A stretch of DNA of 64,000 bases from JBFWMG01 sp050251715 (GCA_050251715.1 JBFWMG010000016.1:1-64000); one strand, 5' to 3'. Positions 33,852-43,450 are shown, numbered from the stretch's first letter. The notes: generated by a model from the letters alone, not told the origin. Made by a program: numbers and translations.

Positions 33852-36572
33852 ATGTTCGGAAAGACCATTTACGTCAACGGCGCGCCCAAAAACGTCGTCG
33901 CTGACCAGGAGGCCATGCTGTCCGAGGTGCTGCGCGAGCAACTCATGCTGACTGGCACCAAGATCGGCTGCGGCCAGGGACAATGCGGCGCGTGCAGTGT
34001 CATCATGGACGGCAAGCTCGTGCGCTCGTGCATCACCAAGATGAAACGCGTGCCCGAGGGCGCCCAGATCATGACCATCGAGGGTGTGGGCATGCCCGGC
34101 AAGCTCGACCCCATCCAGCTGGCCTGGATCGCCCACGGCGGCGCGCAATGCGGCTACTGTACCCCCGGTTTCATCGTGTCCGCCAAACAGCTTCTGACCG
34201 AAAACCCCACGCCTTCCCGCGCCGACGTGCGCGACTGGTTCCAGAAGTACAACAACGTGTGCCGCTGCACCGGGTACAAGCCCCTGGTGGACGCGGTCAT
34301 GGACGCGGCCGCCGTCATGCGCGGCGACATGAGGCTGGAGGATCTGGAGTTCAAGATGCCTGCGGACGGCCGCATCGTGGGCACCAAATATCCCCGCCCC
34401 AGCGCCGTGGCCAAGGTCACCGGCACGCTGGACTATGGCGCGGACGCGGGCCTGAAGCTGCCCAAGGAAACCCTGCGCTGCGCCCTGGTGCAGGCCACGG
34501 TCTCCCACGCCAACATCCTGTCCGTGGACACGAGCGAGGCGGAAACAATGCCCGGCGTGTTCAAGGTCGTGACCGCCAAGGACGTGAAGGGCAAGAACCG
34601 CATCACCGGCCTCATCACCTTCCCCACCAACAAGGGCGACGGCTGGGACCGCCCCATCCTGTGCGACACCAAGGTCTACCAGTACGGCGACGCCATCGCC
34701 ATCGTGTGCGCGGACACCGAACACCATGCCAAGGCCGCCGCGGCCAAGGTCAAGGTGGAACTGGAAGAGCTGCCCGCCTACATGAGCGCGCCCGCGGCCA
34801 TGGCCGAGGACGCCATGGAGATCCACCCCGGCACGCCCAACGTCTACTTTGTGCAGAAGATCGCCAAGGGGCCGGACACCAAGCCCGTATTCGACGCCGC
34901 CGCCGTGGTGGTGGAGGACGATTTCTACGTGGGCCGCCAACCGCACATGCCCATCGAGCCGGACGTGGGGTTTGCCTACCTTGACGACGACGGCACGCTG
35001 TTCATCCATTCCAAGTCCATCGGCCTGCACCTGCACGCGGCCATGATCGCCCCGGGCCTGGGCGTGGAAGGCGACAAGCTCGTGCTGGTGCAGAACCCGG
35101 CGGGCGGCACCTTTGGCTACAAGTTCAGCCCCACCATGGAGGCGCTGGTCGGCGCGGCCACCATGGCCACGGGCCGTCCCACCTTCCTCAACTACGACTA
35201 CCACCAGCAGATGACCTACACGGGCAAGCGCTCGCCCTTCTTCATCAACCTGCGCTACGCCGCCGACAAAAGCGGCAAGCTGCTGGCCATGGAGAGCGAC
35301 TGGTCCGTGGACCACGGTCCCTATTCCGAGTTCGGCGACCTGCTCACCCTGCGCGGCGCGCAGTTCATCGGCTCGGGCTACGACATCGCCAGCATCCGGG
35401 GCGAAGGCCGCACCGTGTGCACCAACCACGCCTGGGGCTCGGCCTTCCGCGCCTATGGCGCGCCGCAGAGCGAGTTCGCCTCCGAAGTGCTCATGGACGA
35501 ACTGGCCGAAAAGCTGGGCATGGACCCACTCGAACTGCGCTACAGGAACGTGTACCGCAAGGGCGCGACCACGCCCACGGGCCAGGAACCCGAGGTGTAC
35601 AGCCTGCCCGAGCTGCTCGACACCATCAAGCCCAGGTACGCGGCGGCCAAGGCCAAGGCCAAGGCGGGCTCCACGGCCGAAGTCAAGCGCGGCGTGGGCA
35701 TTGCCGTGGGCGTGTACGGCTGCGGCCTGGACGGCCCGGACGGCTCCGAGGCGTGGGCCGAACTGAACGCCGACGGCACCGTGACCGTCTTCTCCTGCTG
35801 GGAGGACCACGGCCAGGGCGCGGACGCGGGCTGCCTGGGCACCGCCCACGAGGCGCTGCGCCACGCGGGCATCGCCCCGGACCGCATCCGTCTGGTCATG
35901 AACGACATGTCCAAGGCGCCCAACAGCGGCCCGGCGGGCGGCAGCCGCTCCCAGGTGGTCACCGGCCAGGCGGTCAAGGCGGCCTGCGAGCTGCTGGTGG
36001 CGGGCATGAAGAAGGACGGCGGCTACCGCACCTATCAGGAAATGGCCGACGCCACGCTGCCCACCAAGTACGTGGGCAAGTGGACCGCGCCCGGCACGGC
36101 CTGCGACGCCAACGGCCAGGGCAATCCCTTTGTGGTCTACATGTACGGCGTGTTCCTGGCCGAGGTGGCCGTGGACATGAAGACCGGCGAGACCAGCGTG
36201 GAAAAGATGACCCTGGCCGCCGACGTGGGCGTCATCAACAACCGCCTCGTGGTGGACGGCCAGATGTACGGCGGCATGGCCCAAGGCATCGGCCTGGCCC
36301 TGACCGAAGACTTCGAGGATCTGAAGAAGCACAGCACCATGAAGGGCGCGGGCATCCCCTACATCCAGCAGATCCCGGACGACATGGAACTGCTCTACGT
36401 GGAGTCGCCGCGCCCCGAAGGCCCGTTCGGCATCGGCGGCGTGGGCGAGCTGCCGCTCACCTGCCCGCACGCGGCCATCATCAACGCCATCCACAACGCC
36501 TGCGGCGTGCGCGTGACGCAGCTGCCCGCGCGGCCCGAGAAGATCCTGACCGGACTGAAGGCCAAGGCATAA
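33852..36572 (+). CDS. mop: Molybdenum aldehyde oxidoreductase MOP (xanthine oxidase family)
   Basis: A 906-residue enzyme, close to the 907 residues of the D. gigas protein. It oxidises aldehydes to carboxylic acids at a molybdopterin-cytosine-dinucleotide centre. Residues 1-75 carry the plant-type [2Fe-2S] site CGQGQCGACSVIMDGKLVRSC; the second cluster has CGYCTPGF and CRCTGYKPL. The molybdenum domains include NPAGGTFGYKFSPTMEAL, AWGSAFRAYGAPQSEF and PEGPFGIGGVGELPL with the active Glu. There is no signal peptide. AAGGAGG lies 7 bases before the ATG at 33852, and a small hairpin GCGGCA-TGG-TGCCGC (33823-33837) lies just before it. Accessory genes follow downstream. Confidence 0.96.
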   Translation: MFGKTIYVNGAPKNVVADQEAMLSEVLREQLMLTGTKIGCGQGQCGACSVIMDGKLVRSCITKMKRVPEGAQIMTIEGVGMPGKLDPIQLAWIAHGGAQCGYCTPGFIVSAKQLLTENPTPSRADVRDWFQKYNNVCRCTGYKPLVDAVMDAAAVMRGDMRLEDLEFKMPADGRIVGTKYPRPSAVAKVTGTLDYGADAGLKLPKETLRCALVQATVSHANILSVDTSEAETMPGVFKVVTAKDVKGKNRITGLITFPTNKGDGWDRPILCDTKVYQYGDAIAIVCADTEHHAKAAAAKVKVELEELPAYMSAPAAMAEDAMEIHPGTPNVYFVQKIAKGPDTKPVFDAAAVVVEDDFYVGRQPHMPIEPDVGFAYLDDDGTLFIHSKSIGLHLHAAMIAPGLGVEGDKLVLVQNPAGGTFGYKFSPTMEALVGAATMATGRPTFLNYDYHQQMTYTGKRSPFFINLRYAADKSGKLLAMESDWSVDHGPYSEFGDLLTLRGAQFIGSGYDIASIRGEGRTVCTNHAWGSAFRAYGAPQSEFASEVLMDELAEKLGMDPLELRYRNVYRKGATTPTGQEPEVYSLPELLDTIKPRYAAAKAKAKAGSTAEVKRGVGIAVGVYGCGLDGPDGSEAWAELNADGTVTVFSCWEDHGQGADAGCLGTAHEALRHAGIAPDRIRLVMNDMSKAPNSGPAGGSRSQVVTGQAVKAACELLVAGMKKDGGYRTYQEMADATLPTKYVGKWTAPGTACDANGQGNPFVVYMYGVFLAEVAVDMKTGETSVEKMTLAADVGVINNRLVVDGQMYGGMAQGIGLALTEDFEDLKKHSTMKGAGIPYIQQIPDDMELLYVESPRPEGPFGIGGVGELPLTCPHAAIINAIHNACGVRVTQLPARPEKILTGLKAKA

Positions 36573-36647
36573 CCAGACACACCCCGGCGGGTCCGACCCT
36601 TGGGCCGGGCCCGCCATATTTTCCACCCGTTGAGTCAAGGGACCGCC

Positions 36648-39053
36648 GTGGACCAGCAAGAACTCCGCGCCCTGGAAAGCCTGTGCATCCAGGAAGAACA
36701 GCCCCAGTGCCAGGCGGCCTGCCCCCTGCACGTGGATGTCCGCGCCCTGGCCTTGGCCATGGCCAAGGGATTGGGCGGCGAGGCCTGGAAGGCGCTGCGC
36801 AAGGCCATGCCCTTTCCCGGCATTCTGGGCCGGTTGTGCGACGGTCCCTGCCAGGCGCGGTGCTTGCGCGCCGAGGCGGGCGACGCCATCCGCATCGCGG
36901 CGCTGGAACGCGCCTGCGTGGCCGTGCCAGGCCCGGCCCAACGCGTGTTGCCCCTGCCAGCCAAGGCCACACGCGCCGCCGTGGTGGGCGCGGGACTGGC
37001 CGGGCTGACCGTGGCCTGGGATCTGGCCCGCAAGGGGTATCCGGTCACCATTTTCGACACCGCGCCCGCGCTGGGCGAGGGGTTGTACGCGGCCTACGCC
37101 GGACAGCTCCCCGCAGGCGTGGTGGCTGCGGAGACCGCGCCGCTGGCCAAACTGGGCGTGGCCGTCGTACCCAACGCATCCGTAACCGCCCCTGATTTCC
37201 CGGAAACCTGTCTGGCCACGCACCATGCGGTGTTTTTGTCCCTGGACGCGCTGGACGCGGCGGCCGTGGCGGTGTGGGATGTGGATCACGACGGCGGCAA
37301 GGCCGTGCGGTGCGACCCCGCGACCCAGGCCACCAGCCGCGAGGGCGTGTTCCGCGGCGGGGCGCATGCCTCGCCCGTGTGGCGGGCGGCCCAGGGCCGC
37401 TTTGCCGCCACCTCCATGGACCGGCGCATGCAGGGCGTGTCGCTGACCGCCCGGCGCGAGGGCGAAGGGCCATGCGCCACCCGCCTCTTCACCAGCCTGG
37501 CGGGGGTCGCGCCCCTGCCCGCCGTGCCCATGGCCGACCCGGCAGCGGGGTATTCCCCCGAGGAGGCAGCCCAGGAAGCGGCGCGCTGCCTGCGCTGCGA
37601 ATGCCTGGAATGTGTCAAAACCTGCGCCTATCTGGCCGCGTACAAAGGATATCCCAAGGCCTACGCCCGGCAGATCTACAACAACGCATCCATTGTCAAA
37701 GGCAACCGCCAGGCCAACCGGATGATAAACTCGTGCATGCTGTGCGGCCAGTGCGAGGCGATCTGCCCCAATGATTTTTCCATGGCCACGCTCTGCCTGG
37801 ACACGCGGCGCGGCATGGTCGCGCGCGGCATCATGCCGCCCTCGGCCCACGATTTCGCCCTGGAGGACCTGCGCTTCAACCGCGGCAACGCCTTTGCCCT
37901 GGCCCGCCACGCGCCCGGCGCAACGCACAGCGGCTATCTCTTCTTCCCCGGCTGCCAGCTGGCGGGGTCGCAACCCGGCCATGTGGCGCGGGCCTATGAC
38001 TGGCTGCGCCAGGCCATGGCCGGGCCGGTGGGCCTTGCGCTGGGCTGCTGCGGCGCACCCGCCCTGTGGGCCGGACGGGAAACCCTGTTCGCCGAGGTGC
38101 TGGACGAGGTGCGCGAAACAGCCGCCCGGCTGGGCGCCGCCGGAAAACCTCCCACGCTGATAGTCGCCTGCGCCACCTGCGCCTCGGTCTTTGCCGCCCA
38201 CGCGCCGGACCTGCCCGTGGTCTCCGTGTGGGAGGTCATGGCGGGCCATGCCGTGGCCGGTGCCACCCCGCCCACGGCCCCCCTCGCCCTGCACGACCCC
38301 TGCACCGCCCGCCACAACGCGCCCATGCGCGATGCGGTGCGCGCCGTGCTGCGCAGCCTGGACGTGCCCGTGGAAGAATTGCGCCTGGGCCGCGAACTGA
38401 CCGCCTGCTGCGGCTACGGCGGCCTGCTGTACAACGCCAACCCGCCCCTGGCGCGCCAGGCCGCCGCGCACCGCGCCGCGCAAAGCGGCAATGATTTTCT
38501 CGCCTACTGCGCCATGTGCCGGGACAACCTGGCCGCCACGGGCAAGCACGCCCTGCACCTCTTCGACCTCATCTTCCCCGGCCAGGACCAGTTGGACTCC
38601 ACCCCGCCGCAAGGCCAGGCCGATCCTGCCGCGCGGCCAGCCCCGGGCTTTTCGCAACGCCATGAAAACCGCGCCCGGCTGAAGCGGCACATGCTGGACG
38701 CGCTGTGGGGCGAAAAGGCGGACCCCGTGCCCGAACACCAGGCCATCACCCTGCGCCTCGCGCCCGAGGTGGCGGCCCGTTGCGAGGAGAGGCGCATCCT
38801 TGTCGAGGACATGCAGCGCGTCATCCAGCACGCGGAAACCACGGGCCGCAAGCTGCACGACCCGGCCACGGGCCGCAACCTGGCCTGCCTGCAACCCGTG
38901 CGCGTCACCTACTGGGTGGAGTATGAACCGGCCGCCGGGGCGGGCGGCACCGCGTACGTGGTGCACAACGCCTACAGCCACCGCATGACCATTCCCATGG
39001 CCGCGCCAGTGCCCGCGCCCGTGGACGGGGCACACGACGGGGACGCGGCATGA
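36648..39053 (+). CDS. GltD-like/HdrD-like fusion: pyridine nucleotide-type flavin domain plus dicluster CCG protein
   Basis: An 801-residue fusion starting at GTG 36648. Residues ~15-100 resemble the FeS domain of GltD (CQAACPLHVDVRALALA, CDGPCQARCL). A FAD loop AVVGAGLAGLTVAWDLARKG follows, but the domain is short and lacks the usual second nucleotide-binding half. From about residue 320 there are two ferredoxin motifs (CLRCECLECVKTCAY, CMLCGQCEAICPND). They are followed by HdrD/GlpC-like CCG modules (FFPGCQLAGSQP, LGCCGAP, CATC; HDPCTARHN, CCGYGGLL, CAMCRDN). It probably carries electrons from the adjacent MOP enzyme to an unknown acceptor. The same composite occurs beside MOP genes in D. 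vulgaris (DVU1558-type), from memory. Confidence 0.8.
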   Translation: MDQQELRALESLCIQEEQPQCQAACPLHVDVRALALAMAKGLGGEAWKALRKAMPFPGILGRLCDGPCQARCLRAEAGDAIRIAALERACVAVPGPAQRVLPLPAKATRAAVVGAGLAGLTVAWDLARKGYPVTIFDTAPALGEGLYAAYAGQLPAGVVAAETAPLAKLGVAVVPNASVTAPDFPETCLATHHAVFLSLDALDAAAVAVWDVDHDGGKAVRCDPATQATSREGVFRGGAHASPVWRAAQGRFAATSMDRRMQGVSLTARREGEGPCATRLFTSLAGVAPLPAVPMADPAAGYSPEEAAQEAARCLRCECLECVKTCAYLAAYKGYPKAYARQIYNNASIVKGNRQANRMINSCMLCGQCEAICPNDFSMATLCLDTRRGMVARGIMPPSAHDFALEDLRFNRGNAFALARHAPGATHSGYLFFPGCQLAGSQPGHVARAYDWLRQAMAGPVGLALGCCGAPALWAGRETLFAEVLDEVRETAARLGAAGKPPTLIVACATCASVFAAHAPDLPVVSVWEVMAGHAVAGATPPTAPLALHDPCTARHNAPMRDAVRAVLRSLDVPVEELRLGRELTACCGYGGLLYNANPPLARQAAAHRAAQSGNDFLAYCAMCRDNLAATGKHALHLFDLIFPGQDQLDSTPPQGQADPAARPAPGFSQRHENRARLKRHMLDALWGEKADPVPEHQAITLRLAPEVAARCEERRILVEDMQRVIQHAETTGRKLHDPATGRNLACLQPVRVTYWVEYEPAAGAGGTAYVVHNAYSHRMTIPMAAPVPAPVDGAHDGDAA

Positions 39054-39259
39054 GCACCTTTTCCTTCACCCCGCGGACCAACTGGCAGTGCGCCGCGTGC
39101 GGCGAACCGCTGACCCCCACGACGGTCGGGGTGGAATACATGGGCAACACCTTTTCGGTGGAGCTGCCCGCCTGCGCCCGGTGCGGGCTGGTGCTGGTGC
39201 CCGAGGAACTGGCCCTGGGCAAGATGCTGGAAGTGGAACAACTCCTGGAAGACAAATAG
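39050..39259 (+). CDS. Small zinc-ribbon/rubredoxin-like redox protein (DVU1557 type)
   Basis: A 69-residue protein with two CxxC knuckles, WQCAACGEPL and PACARCGLVL, around a hydrophobic beta region. It is likely to bind one iron or zinc. The ATG overlaps the stop of the fusion gene (ATGA) and the stop is 2 bases before the methyltransferase start, so all three are translationally linked. Its role within the aldehyde oxidoreductase cluster is unknown; electron transfer or metal delivery are possible. Confidence 0.8.
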   Translation: MSTFSFTPRTNWQCAACGEPLTPTTVGVEYMGNTFSVELPACARCGLVLVPEELALGKMLEVEQLLEDK

Positions 39260-39261
39260 CC

Positions 39262-39984
39262 ATGCTTGGACCGGCCATGCATCACGCGCCCCTGGCGCAA
39301 ATAACGGGCGGCCCCCTGCGGCCCGGTGGGCTGGCGCTGACGGCGCACGCCCTGGACATGCTGCCCCTGCCCGCGTCGGCCCGCGTGCTCGACGTGGGCT
39401 GCGGCAACGGGGCGAGCCTGGCCCTGCTTGCGGCGCGCGGCCATCGCGCCCTGGGTGTGGATATTGCCGCGCGCAACCTGACAGCCGCAGCCACACGGGA
39501 GGAGGTCTTTGCCCTTGCCCAGGCCGACGCGGGACGCCTGCCCCTGCGGCACGGCGCGCTGGACGCCGTGCTCTGCGAATGCGTGCTCTCGCTTCTGCCG
39601 TGGCCGGAAACAGCGTTGGCCGAGTTCCATCGCGTGCTGCGCCCGGGCGGATCACTGGCGTTGTGCGACGTGTACGCCCGCACCCCGGCCATGTCCGCCT
39701 CCCCCCTCCCCGCCGTCGAGACGCCCGAACCGCGCTGCTGCCTGGACGGCCTGCGCACCCGGCGAGACATCATGGCGCTGCTTTGCGCGGGCGGGTTCAC
39801 CATCAGCCTGTGGGAGGACCACAGCCGCCATCTGGCCCAACTGGCCGGGCAACTCATCTTTTCCCATGGCTCGCTGGCGGCGTTCTGGAACACCATGCTG
39901 CCCCCGGACGGCGCGGCGCGGGCCTGCGCCGCCGGGGCTGCCTCCAGGCCGGGCTACTATCTGCTGCTTGCCCGCAAGGACTAG
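39262..39984 (+). CDS. Class I SAM-dependent methyltransferase (DVU1556 type)
   Basis: A 240-residue protein. Motif I is RVLDVGCGNGASLALLAARG with GVDIAARNLTAAA as motif II. LDAVLCECVLSLLPWPETAL and FHRVLRPGGSLALCDVYARTP are the post-I and motif III regions. The C-terminal half has a vicinal Cys pair (EPRCCLDGL) and a conserved-looking ending FWNTMLPPDG. It belongs to the MOP-linked cassette; the methyl acceptor is unknown. The TAG stop is fused to an intergenic repeat. Confidence 0.82.
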   Translation: MLGPAMHHAPLAQITGGPLRPGGLALTAHALDMLPLPASARVLDVGCGNGASLALLAARGHRALGVDIAARNLTAAATREEVFALAQADAGRLPLRHGALDAVLCECVLSLLPWPETALAEFHRVLRPGGSLALCDVYARTPAMSASPLPAVETPEPRCCLDGLRTRRDIMALLCAGGFTISLWEDHSRHLAQLAGQLIFSHGSLAAFWNTMLPPDGAARACAAGAASRPGYYLLLARKD

Positions 39985-40085
39985 CGCATTTTAGCCTTGA
40001 ATCACTGCGAGAATTTTAAATAATGAAGCATTATTTCAACAAATTACATAAGAGCATCCAATCTTTTTCAAAGTTGAGATGCTCT
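39981..40085 (-). repeat. Structured intergenic repeat, copy 2 (reverse)
   Basis: The same element as at 2739, in reverse orientation. It begins CTAGCGCATTTTAGCC at the methyltransferase stop codon, contains the AAATAATG-AAG-CATTATTT stem, and ends with the AGAGCATC ... GATGCTCT stem around TTTTTCAAAGTT. It interrupts an otherwise tightly packed gene cluster. Confidence 0.8.
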
Positions 40086-40105
40086 CACCATCCCGGAGTA
40101 TCATT

Positions 40106-40570
40106 ATGGACGACACCGCATTGCGCATGATGCAGATGGCCGCGTCCGGCCTGTGTTGCAGCCAGATCATGATCGCCCTGGCCTTGGACGCGCAAGACCG
40201 CGACAACCCGGATCTGGTGCGCGCCATGGCCGGGCTGTGCAACGGCATGGGCGACTGCTCCGAGGCATGCGGCGCACTGGCGGGCGGGTCGTGCGTCATA
40301 GCCCTGTACGCGGCGCGCGGCGCGGCCCACGAGACGGAACACGAGCGCTATGCGCTCATGGCCGCCGAACTGGCCGACTGGTTCCGCGACACCGTGGGCA
40401 AGGCCTATGGCGGCGTGCGCTGCTGCCAGATATTGGGCAACGAGGACTGCGGCCAGCCGCACCGGGAACGATGCGGCGGCATTGTGGCCCGCACCTTTGG
40501 CCGCTGCCTGGAAATTCTGGCGGCCAACGGCATCGACCCCTCGGAAGGCAAGGTGGAAAGCGATGTTTGA
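40106..40570 (+). CDS. C_GCAxxG_C_C-family protein (DVU1555 type)
   Basis: A 154-residue protein of the redox family defined by spaced cysteines. Visible are SGLCCSQIM, the GLCNGMGDCSEACGALAGGSC block carrying the GCAxxG-like motif, VRCCQILGNEDCG and HRERCGGIV. I start at the ATG at 40106, with GGAG 7-8 bases before it. Members are often selenoproteins or metal-binding; here all positions are Cys. The stop overlaps the radical SAM start, so the two are probably coupled. The function in aldehyde oxidoreductase maturation or use is unknown. Confidence 0.82.
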   Translation: MDDTALRMMQMAASGLCCSQIMIALALDAQDRDNPDLVRAMAGLCNGMGDCSEACGALAGGSCVIALYAARGAAHETEHERYALMAAELADWFRDTVGKAYGGVRCCQILGNEDCGQPHRERCGGIVARTFGRCLEILAANGIDPSEGKVESDV

Positions 40571-42167
40571 CCCGTTGGGCAGCGCGCGCGCACCCCGCGC
40601 CCGCGACGATCGCGGCCACGGCGCGGGCCACGGCACGCGCAGCGTGTGCCCGGTGTGCCTTGCCGCCATCCCGGCCCAGCGGTGCCGCCGGGGCGACGAC
40701 GTGGTGCTGCGCAAGGCCTGCCCGGACCACGGCGCATTCGAGACCGTGCTCTGGCGGGGCGGTTATCCCGCGTTTGCAGACTGGAAGAGCCCAAAAACAC
40801 CGTCCGCACCCCGCCATTGCCACACCCAAGGCACGGGCAACTGCCCCCACGACTGCGGCCTGTGCCCGGACCACGGCCAGCACACCTGCACCGCGCTGCT
40901 GGAAATCACGCAGCACTGCAACCTGCGCTGCCCGGTCTGTTTCGCCGGGGCCGGAGATCACTCCAGCGCGGAACAGGCCGATCCCGGCCTGCCGGCCATC
41001 GCCTTCTGGTACGACCGCGTCATCGAGGCGAGCGGCCATTGCAACATCCAGCTTTCCGGCGGCGAGCCCACGGTGCGCCACGACCTGCCCGCCATCATCG
41101 CCCTGGGCCGGGCCAAGGGTTTTTCCTTTATCCAGCTGAACACCAACGGCCTGCGCCTGGCCGACGACCCGGCCTATGCCCGCACCCTGCGCCAGGCCGG
41201 GCTGGCCTCGGTGTTTCTGCAATGCGACGGCGTGGACGACGCGGTGTACGCCGCCCTGCGCGGCAGGCCGTTGTGGGCGATCAAGCAACGGGCCGTCCGC
41301 CATGCCGTGGACGCGGGACTGGGGGTGGTGCTGGTGGCCACGGTGGCGCCCGGCGTGAACGACGGCCAGTTGGGCGCGCTGGTGCGCTACGCGCTGACCG
41401 CCGGGCCGCTGGTGCGCGGCGTGCATTTCCAGCCCATCAGCTATTTTGGCCGCTATGCCGTGCCGGGCGCAAGGGCTGCGGCCAGCGCGCCCCATGCCGG
41501 TCCGCCGGACGCGGCGCGCATCACCCTGCCCGACATCATGCGCGGGCTGGAGACCCAGACGCACGGCATGGTGCGCGTGGCCCACTGCCGCCCGCCCGGT
41601 TGCGAGCACGCATTGTGCTCGTTCCACGCCAGCTATGTGCGCACGGCGCAAGGCGGCCTGCGACGGCTGGCTGGCGACGCCCCGTGCTGCGGGCCAAAGC
41701 CCGCCCCGCCGTCCGCCCCGTCGGCCAGTCCTCCGTCCGCCCCTCCGTCCGCTGTGGACGGCGCGCGGCGCTCCATTGCCTACACGGCCCGGCAGTGGGC
41801 CGCGCCCCCGGCCCGCGCCTGCGCCGCGCCAGGCACAAGGGACAGCGCCGAGAAAAATCGAACGCCCGCGTCCTTGTCCGGGCAAGGGGCAGCGCCCGGC
41901 CCGGCCCAGGCTCCCACTCTGCCGGGCGCGCCCGGCACGGGCATGTCCCTGGACGCCTTTTTGGAGCAGGCGCGCACATGGACGTTCTCCGTCTCGGCCA
42001 TGGCCTTTCAGGACGCCTGGACCCTGGATCTGGAGCGGCTCAAGGGCTGCTGCATCCATGTGGTCGCCCCGGACGGCAGGCTGGTGCCGTTCTGCGCCTA
42101 CAATCTCACGGCGGCGGATGGCCGCCCGCTGTATCGCGGCCAATCGGAGCCACCATGCCAGCCCTGA
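40563..42167 (+). CDS. Radical SAM protein of the TrsS type (Cys form) with a long low-complexity linker
   Basis: A 534-residue protein. The N-terminus has a CxxC knuckle (VCPVCLAA) and NCPHDCGLCPDH. The radical SAM cluster is CNLRCPVC near residue 120, followed by the SAM-binding IQLSGGEPTVR. The C-terminal part has HCRPPGCEHALCSFH and GDAPCCGPK, where relatives annotated as radical SAM (seleno)protein TrsS can carry Sec. Residues ~375-460 are a Pro/Ala/Ser-rich linker before a final domain (SLDAFLEQARTWTFS). It lies in the MOP accessory cluster, so maturation of the enzyme or of a partner is likely, by context. Confidence 0.82.
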   Translation: MFDPLGSARAPRARDDRGHGAGHGTRSVCPVCLAAIPAQRCRRGDDVVLRKACPDHGAFETVLWRGGYPAFADWKSPKTPSAPRHCHTQGTGNCPHDCGLCPDHGQHTCTALLEITQHCNLRCPVCFAGAGDHSSAEQADPGLPAIAFWYDRVIEASGHCNIQLSGGEPTVRHDLPAIIALGRAKGFSFIQLNTNGLRLADDPAYARTLRQAGLASVFLQCDGVDDAVYAALRGRPLWAIKQRAVRHAVDAGLGVVLVATVAPGVNDGQLGALVRYALTAGPLVRGVHFQPISYFGRYAVPGARAAASAPHAGPPDAARITLPDIMRGLETQTHGMVRVAHCRPPGCEHALCSFHASYVRTAQGGLRRLAGDAPCCGPKPAPPSAPSASPPSAPPSAVDGARRSIAYTARQWAAPPARACAAPGTRDSAEKNRTPASLSGQGAAPGPAQAPTLPGAPGTGMSLDAFLEQARTWTFSVSAMAFQDAWTLDLERLKGCCIHVVAPDGRLVPFCAYNLTAADGRPLYRGQSEPPCQP

Positions 42168-43450
42168 CCCCGCTCGACCCATGGATCGCCGTCCGCCTGG
42201 GCTGTGCCAGCCCGGTCACGCGCACATCCCTGGACGCGTGGCAGGCCGCCCGGCTGCGCGAGACCGTGGCCCGAGCCCAGGCCGCCAGCCCCTTTTACGC
42301 CGCGCATCTGGCCGGAATGGACGCCGCCTCGCTCGCCAGCCCGGCCCATGTGGCCAACCTGCCGCTCATGACCGAGGACACCCTGCGCCGCGAGGGCCAG
42401 CGCCTGCTCTGCGTGCCCCAGGACGCGGTGGCGCGCGTGGTGTCCCTGCGCAGCTCCGGCACCACCGGCCCGGCCAAGCGGCTCTGTTTTTCCGACGCGG
42501 ACCTGGAACTGACCATGGATTTCTTTGCCCACGGCATGACCACCTTTACCCGGCCCGGCCAGACCGTGTGCATCCTGCTGCCCGGCCAGTCGCCGGACAG
42601 CGTGGGCGACCTGCTGGCCCGCGCCCTGGCCCGCTTTGGCGCACGCGGGGTCATCCACGGGCTGGCCCCGGACCCGGCAGAGGCGGTGCGCGTTGCCGCC
42701 GCGTGCCGCGCCGGCGTCATCGTGGGCTTTCCGGTGCAGGTGCTGGCCATGGCGCGGCTGGCCGAGGCCTCCCGCACCCGGCTCGCCCCGACCGCCGTGC
42801 TGCTCTGCTCGGACTACGTGCCCCGCGCCGTGGAGCGCGAGGTGGATCGCATCTGGGGCTGCCCCGTGCACAGCCATTGGGGCACGGTGGAAACCGGCCT
42901 GGGCGGCGGCGTGTCCTGCGCCGCGCGGGACGGCTGCCACCTGCGCGAGGCGGACCTGCTGGTGGAGGTGCTGGCCCCGGACAACACGCCCCTGCCCGAC
43001 GGCGCGTGGGGCGAACTGGCCATCACCACGCTCACCCGGCGCGCCATGCCGCTCATCCGCTACCGCACCGGCGACCTGGGCCGCGTGCTGCCCGGCCCCT
43101 GCGCCTGCGGCAGCGCGGTGCGGCGGCTGGACAGGGTGCAAGGCCGCCTGGCCCAGGCCGTGCCCATGCCCGGCGCGGCGACGCTCACCATGCCCCTGCT
43201 GGACGAGGCGCTGCTGCCCGTGCCCGGCGTGCTCGACGTGCGGGCAAGCCTCTCGGGGCACAACGGCAACCGTTGCCTGCACGCCGCCCTGGCCACCCTG
43301 CCCGGCTGCGAGGACGCCGCGCGCCGCGCCGCGCGCGATGCCCTGGCCGCGCTGCCGTCATGCGCGGGCCTCTCTTTGGACATCACCACCCTTCCCTGGA
43401 CGGAACCAGGCATCAGCCCGGCAAAGCGCACCCTACGGAGGGAACCATGA
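42155..43450 (+). CDS. AMP-dependent synthetase/CoA ligase-like protein (DVU1553 type)
   Basis: A 431-residue member of the phenylacetate-CoA ligase branch of the adenylating superfamily. It has the phosphate-binding loop LRSSGTTGPAKRL, the motif HSHWGTVETGLGGGV, GELAITTLTRRAMPLIRYRT and GDLGRVL with the conserved Asp. ACGSAVRRLDRVQGR follows, where the C-terminal subdomain begins. It should activate an acid as an acyl-adenylate. Next to an aldehyde oxidoreductase it might activate the acid product, or work on a modification. The start overlaps the radical SAM gene by 13 bases. Confidence 0.82.
   Translation: MPALTPLDPWIAVRLGCASPVTRTSLDAWQAARLRETVARAQAASPFYAAHLAGMDAASLASPAHVANLPLMTEDTLRREGQRLLCVPQDAVARVVSLRSSGTTGPAKRLCFSDADLELTMDFFAHGMTTFTRPGQTVCILLPGQSPDSVGDLLARALARFGARGVIHGLAPDPAEAVRVAAACRAGVIVGFPVQVLAMARLAEASRTRLAPTAVLLCSDYVPRAVEREVDRIWGCPVHSHWGTVETGLGGGVSCAARDGCHLREADLLVEVLAPDNTPLPDGAWGELAITTLTRRAMPLIRYRTGDLGRVLPGPCACGSAVRRLDRVQGRLAQAVPMPGAATLTMPLLDEALLPVPGVLDVRASLSGHNGNRCLHAALATLPGCEDAARRAARDALAALPSCAGLSLDITTLPWTEPGISPAKRTLRREP

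Noticed and set aside
32646..39035. A 2129-codon open frame on the minus strand
   Set aside because: It lies antisense to the MoeA-like, MOP and fusion genes, is dominated by His/Gly/Arg/Ala, and has no domain or ribosome site. It arises from high GC and codon bias of the real genes.
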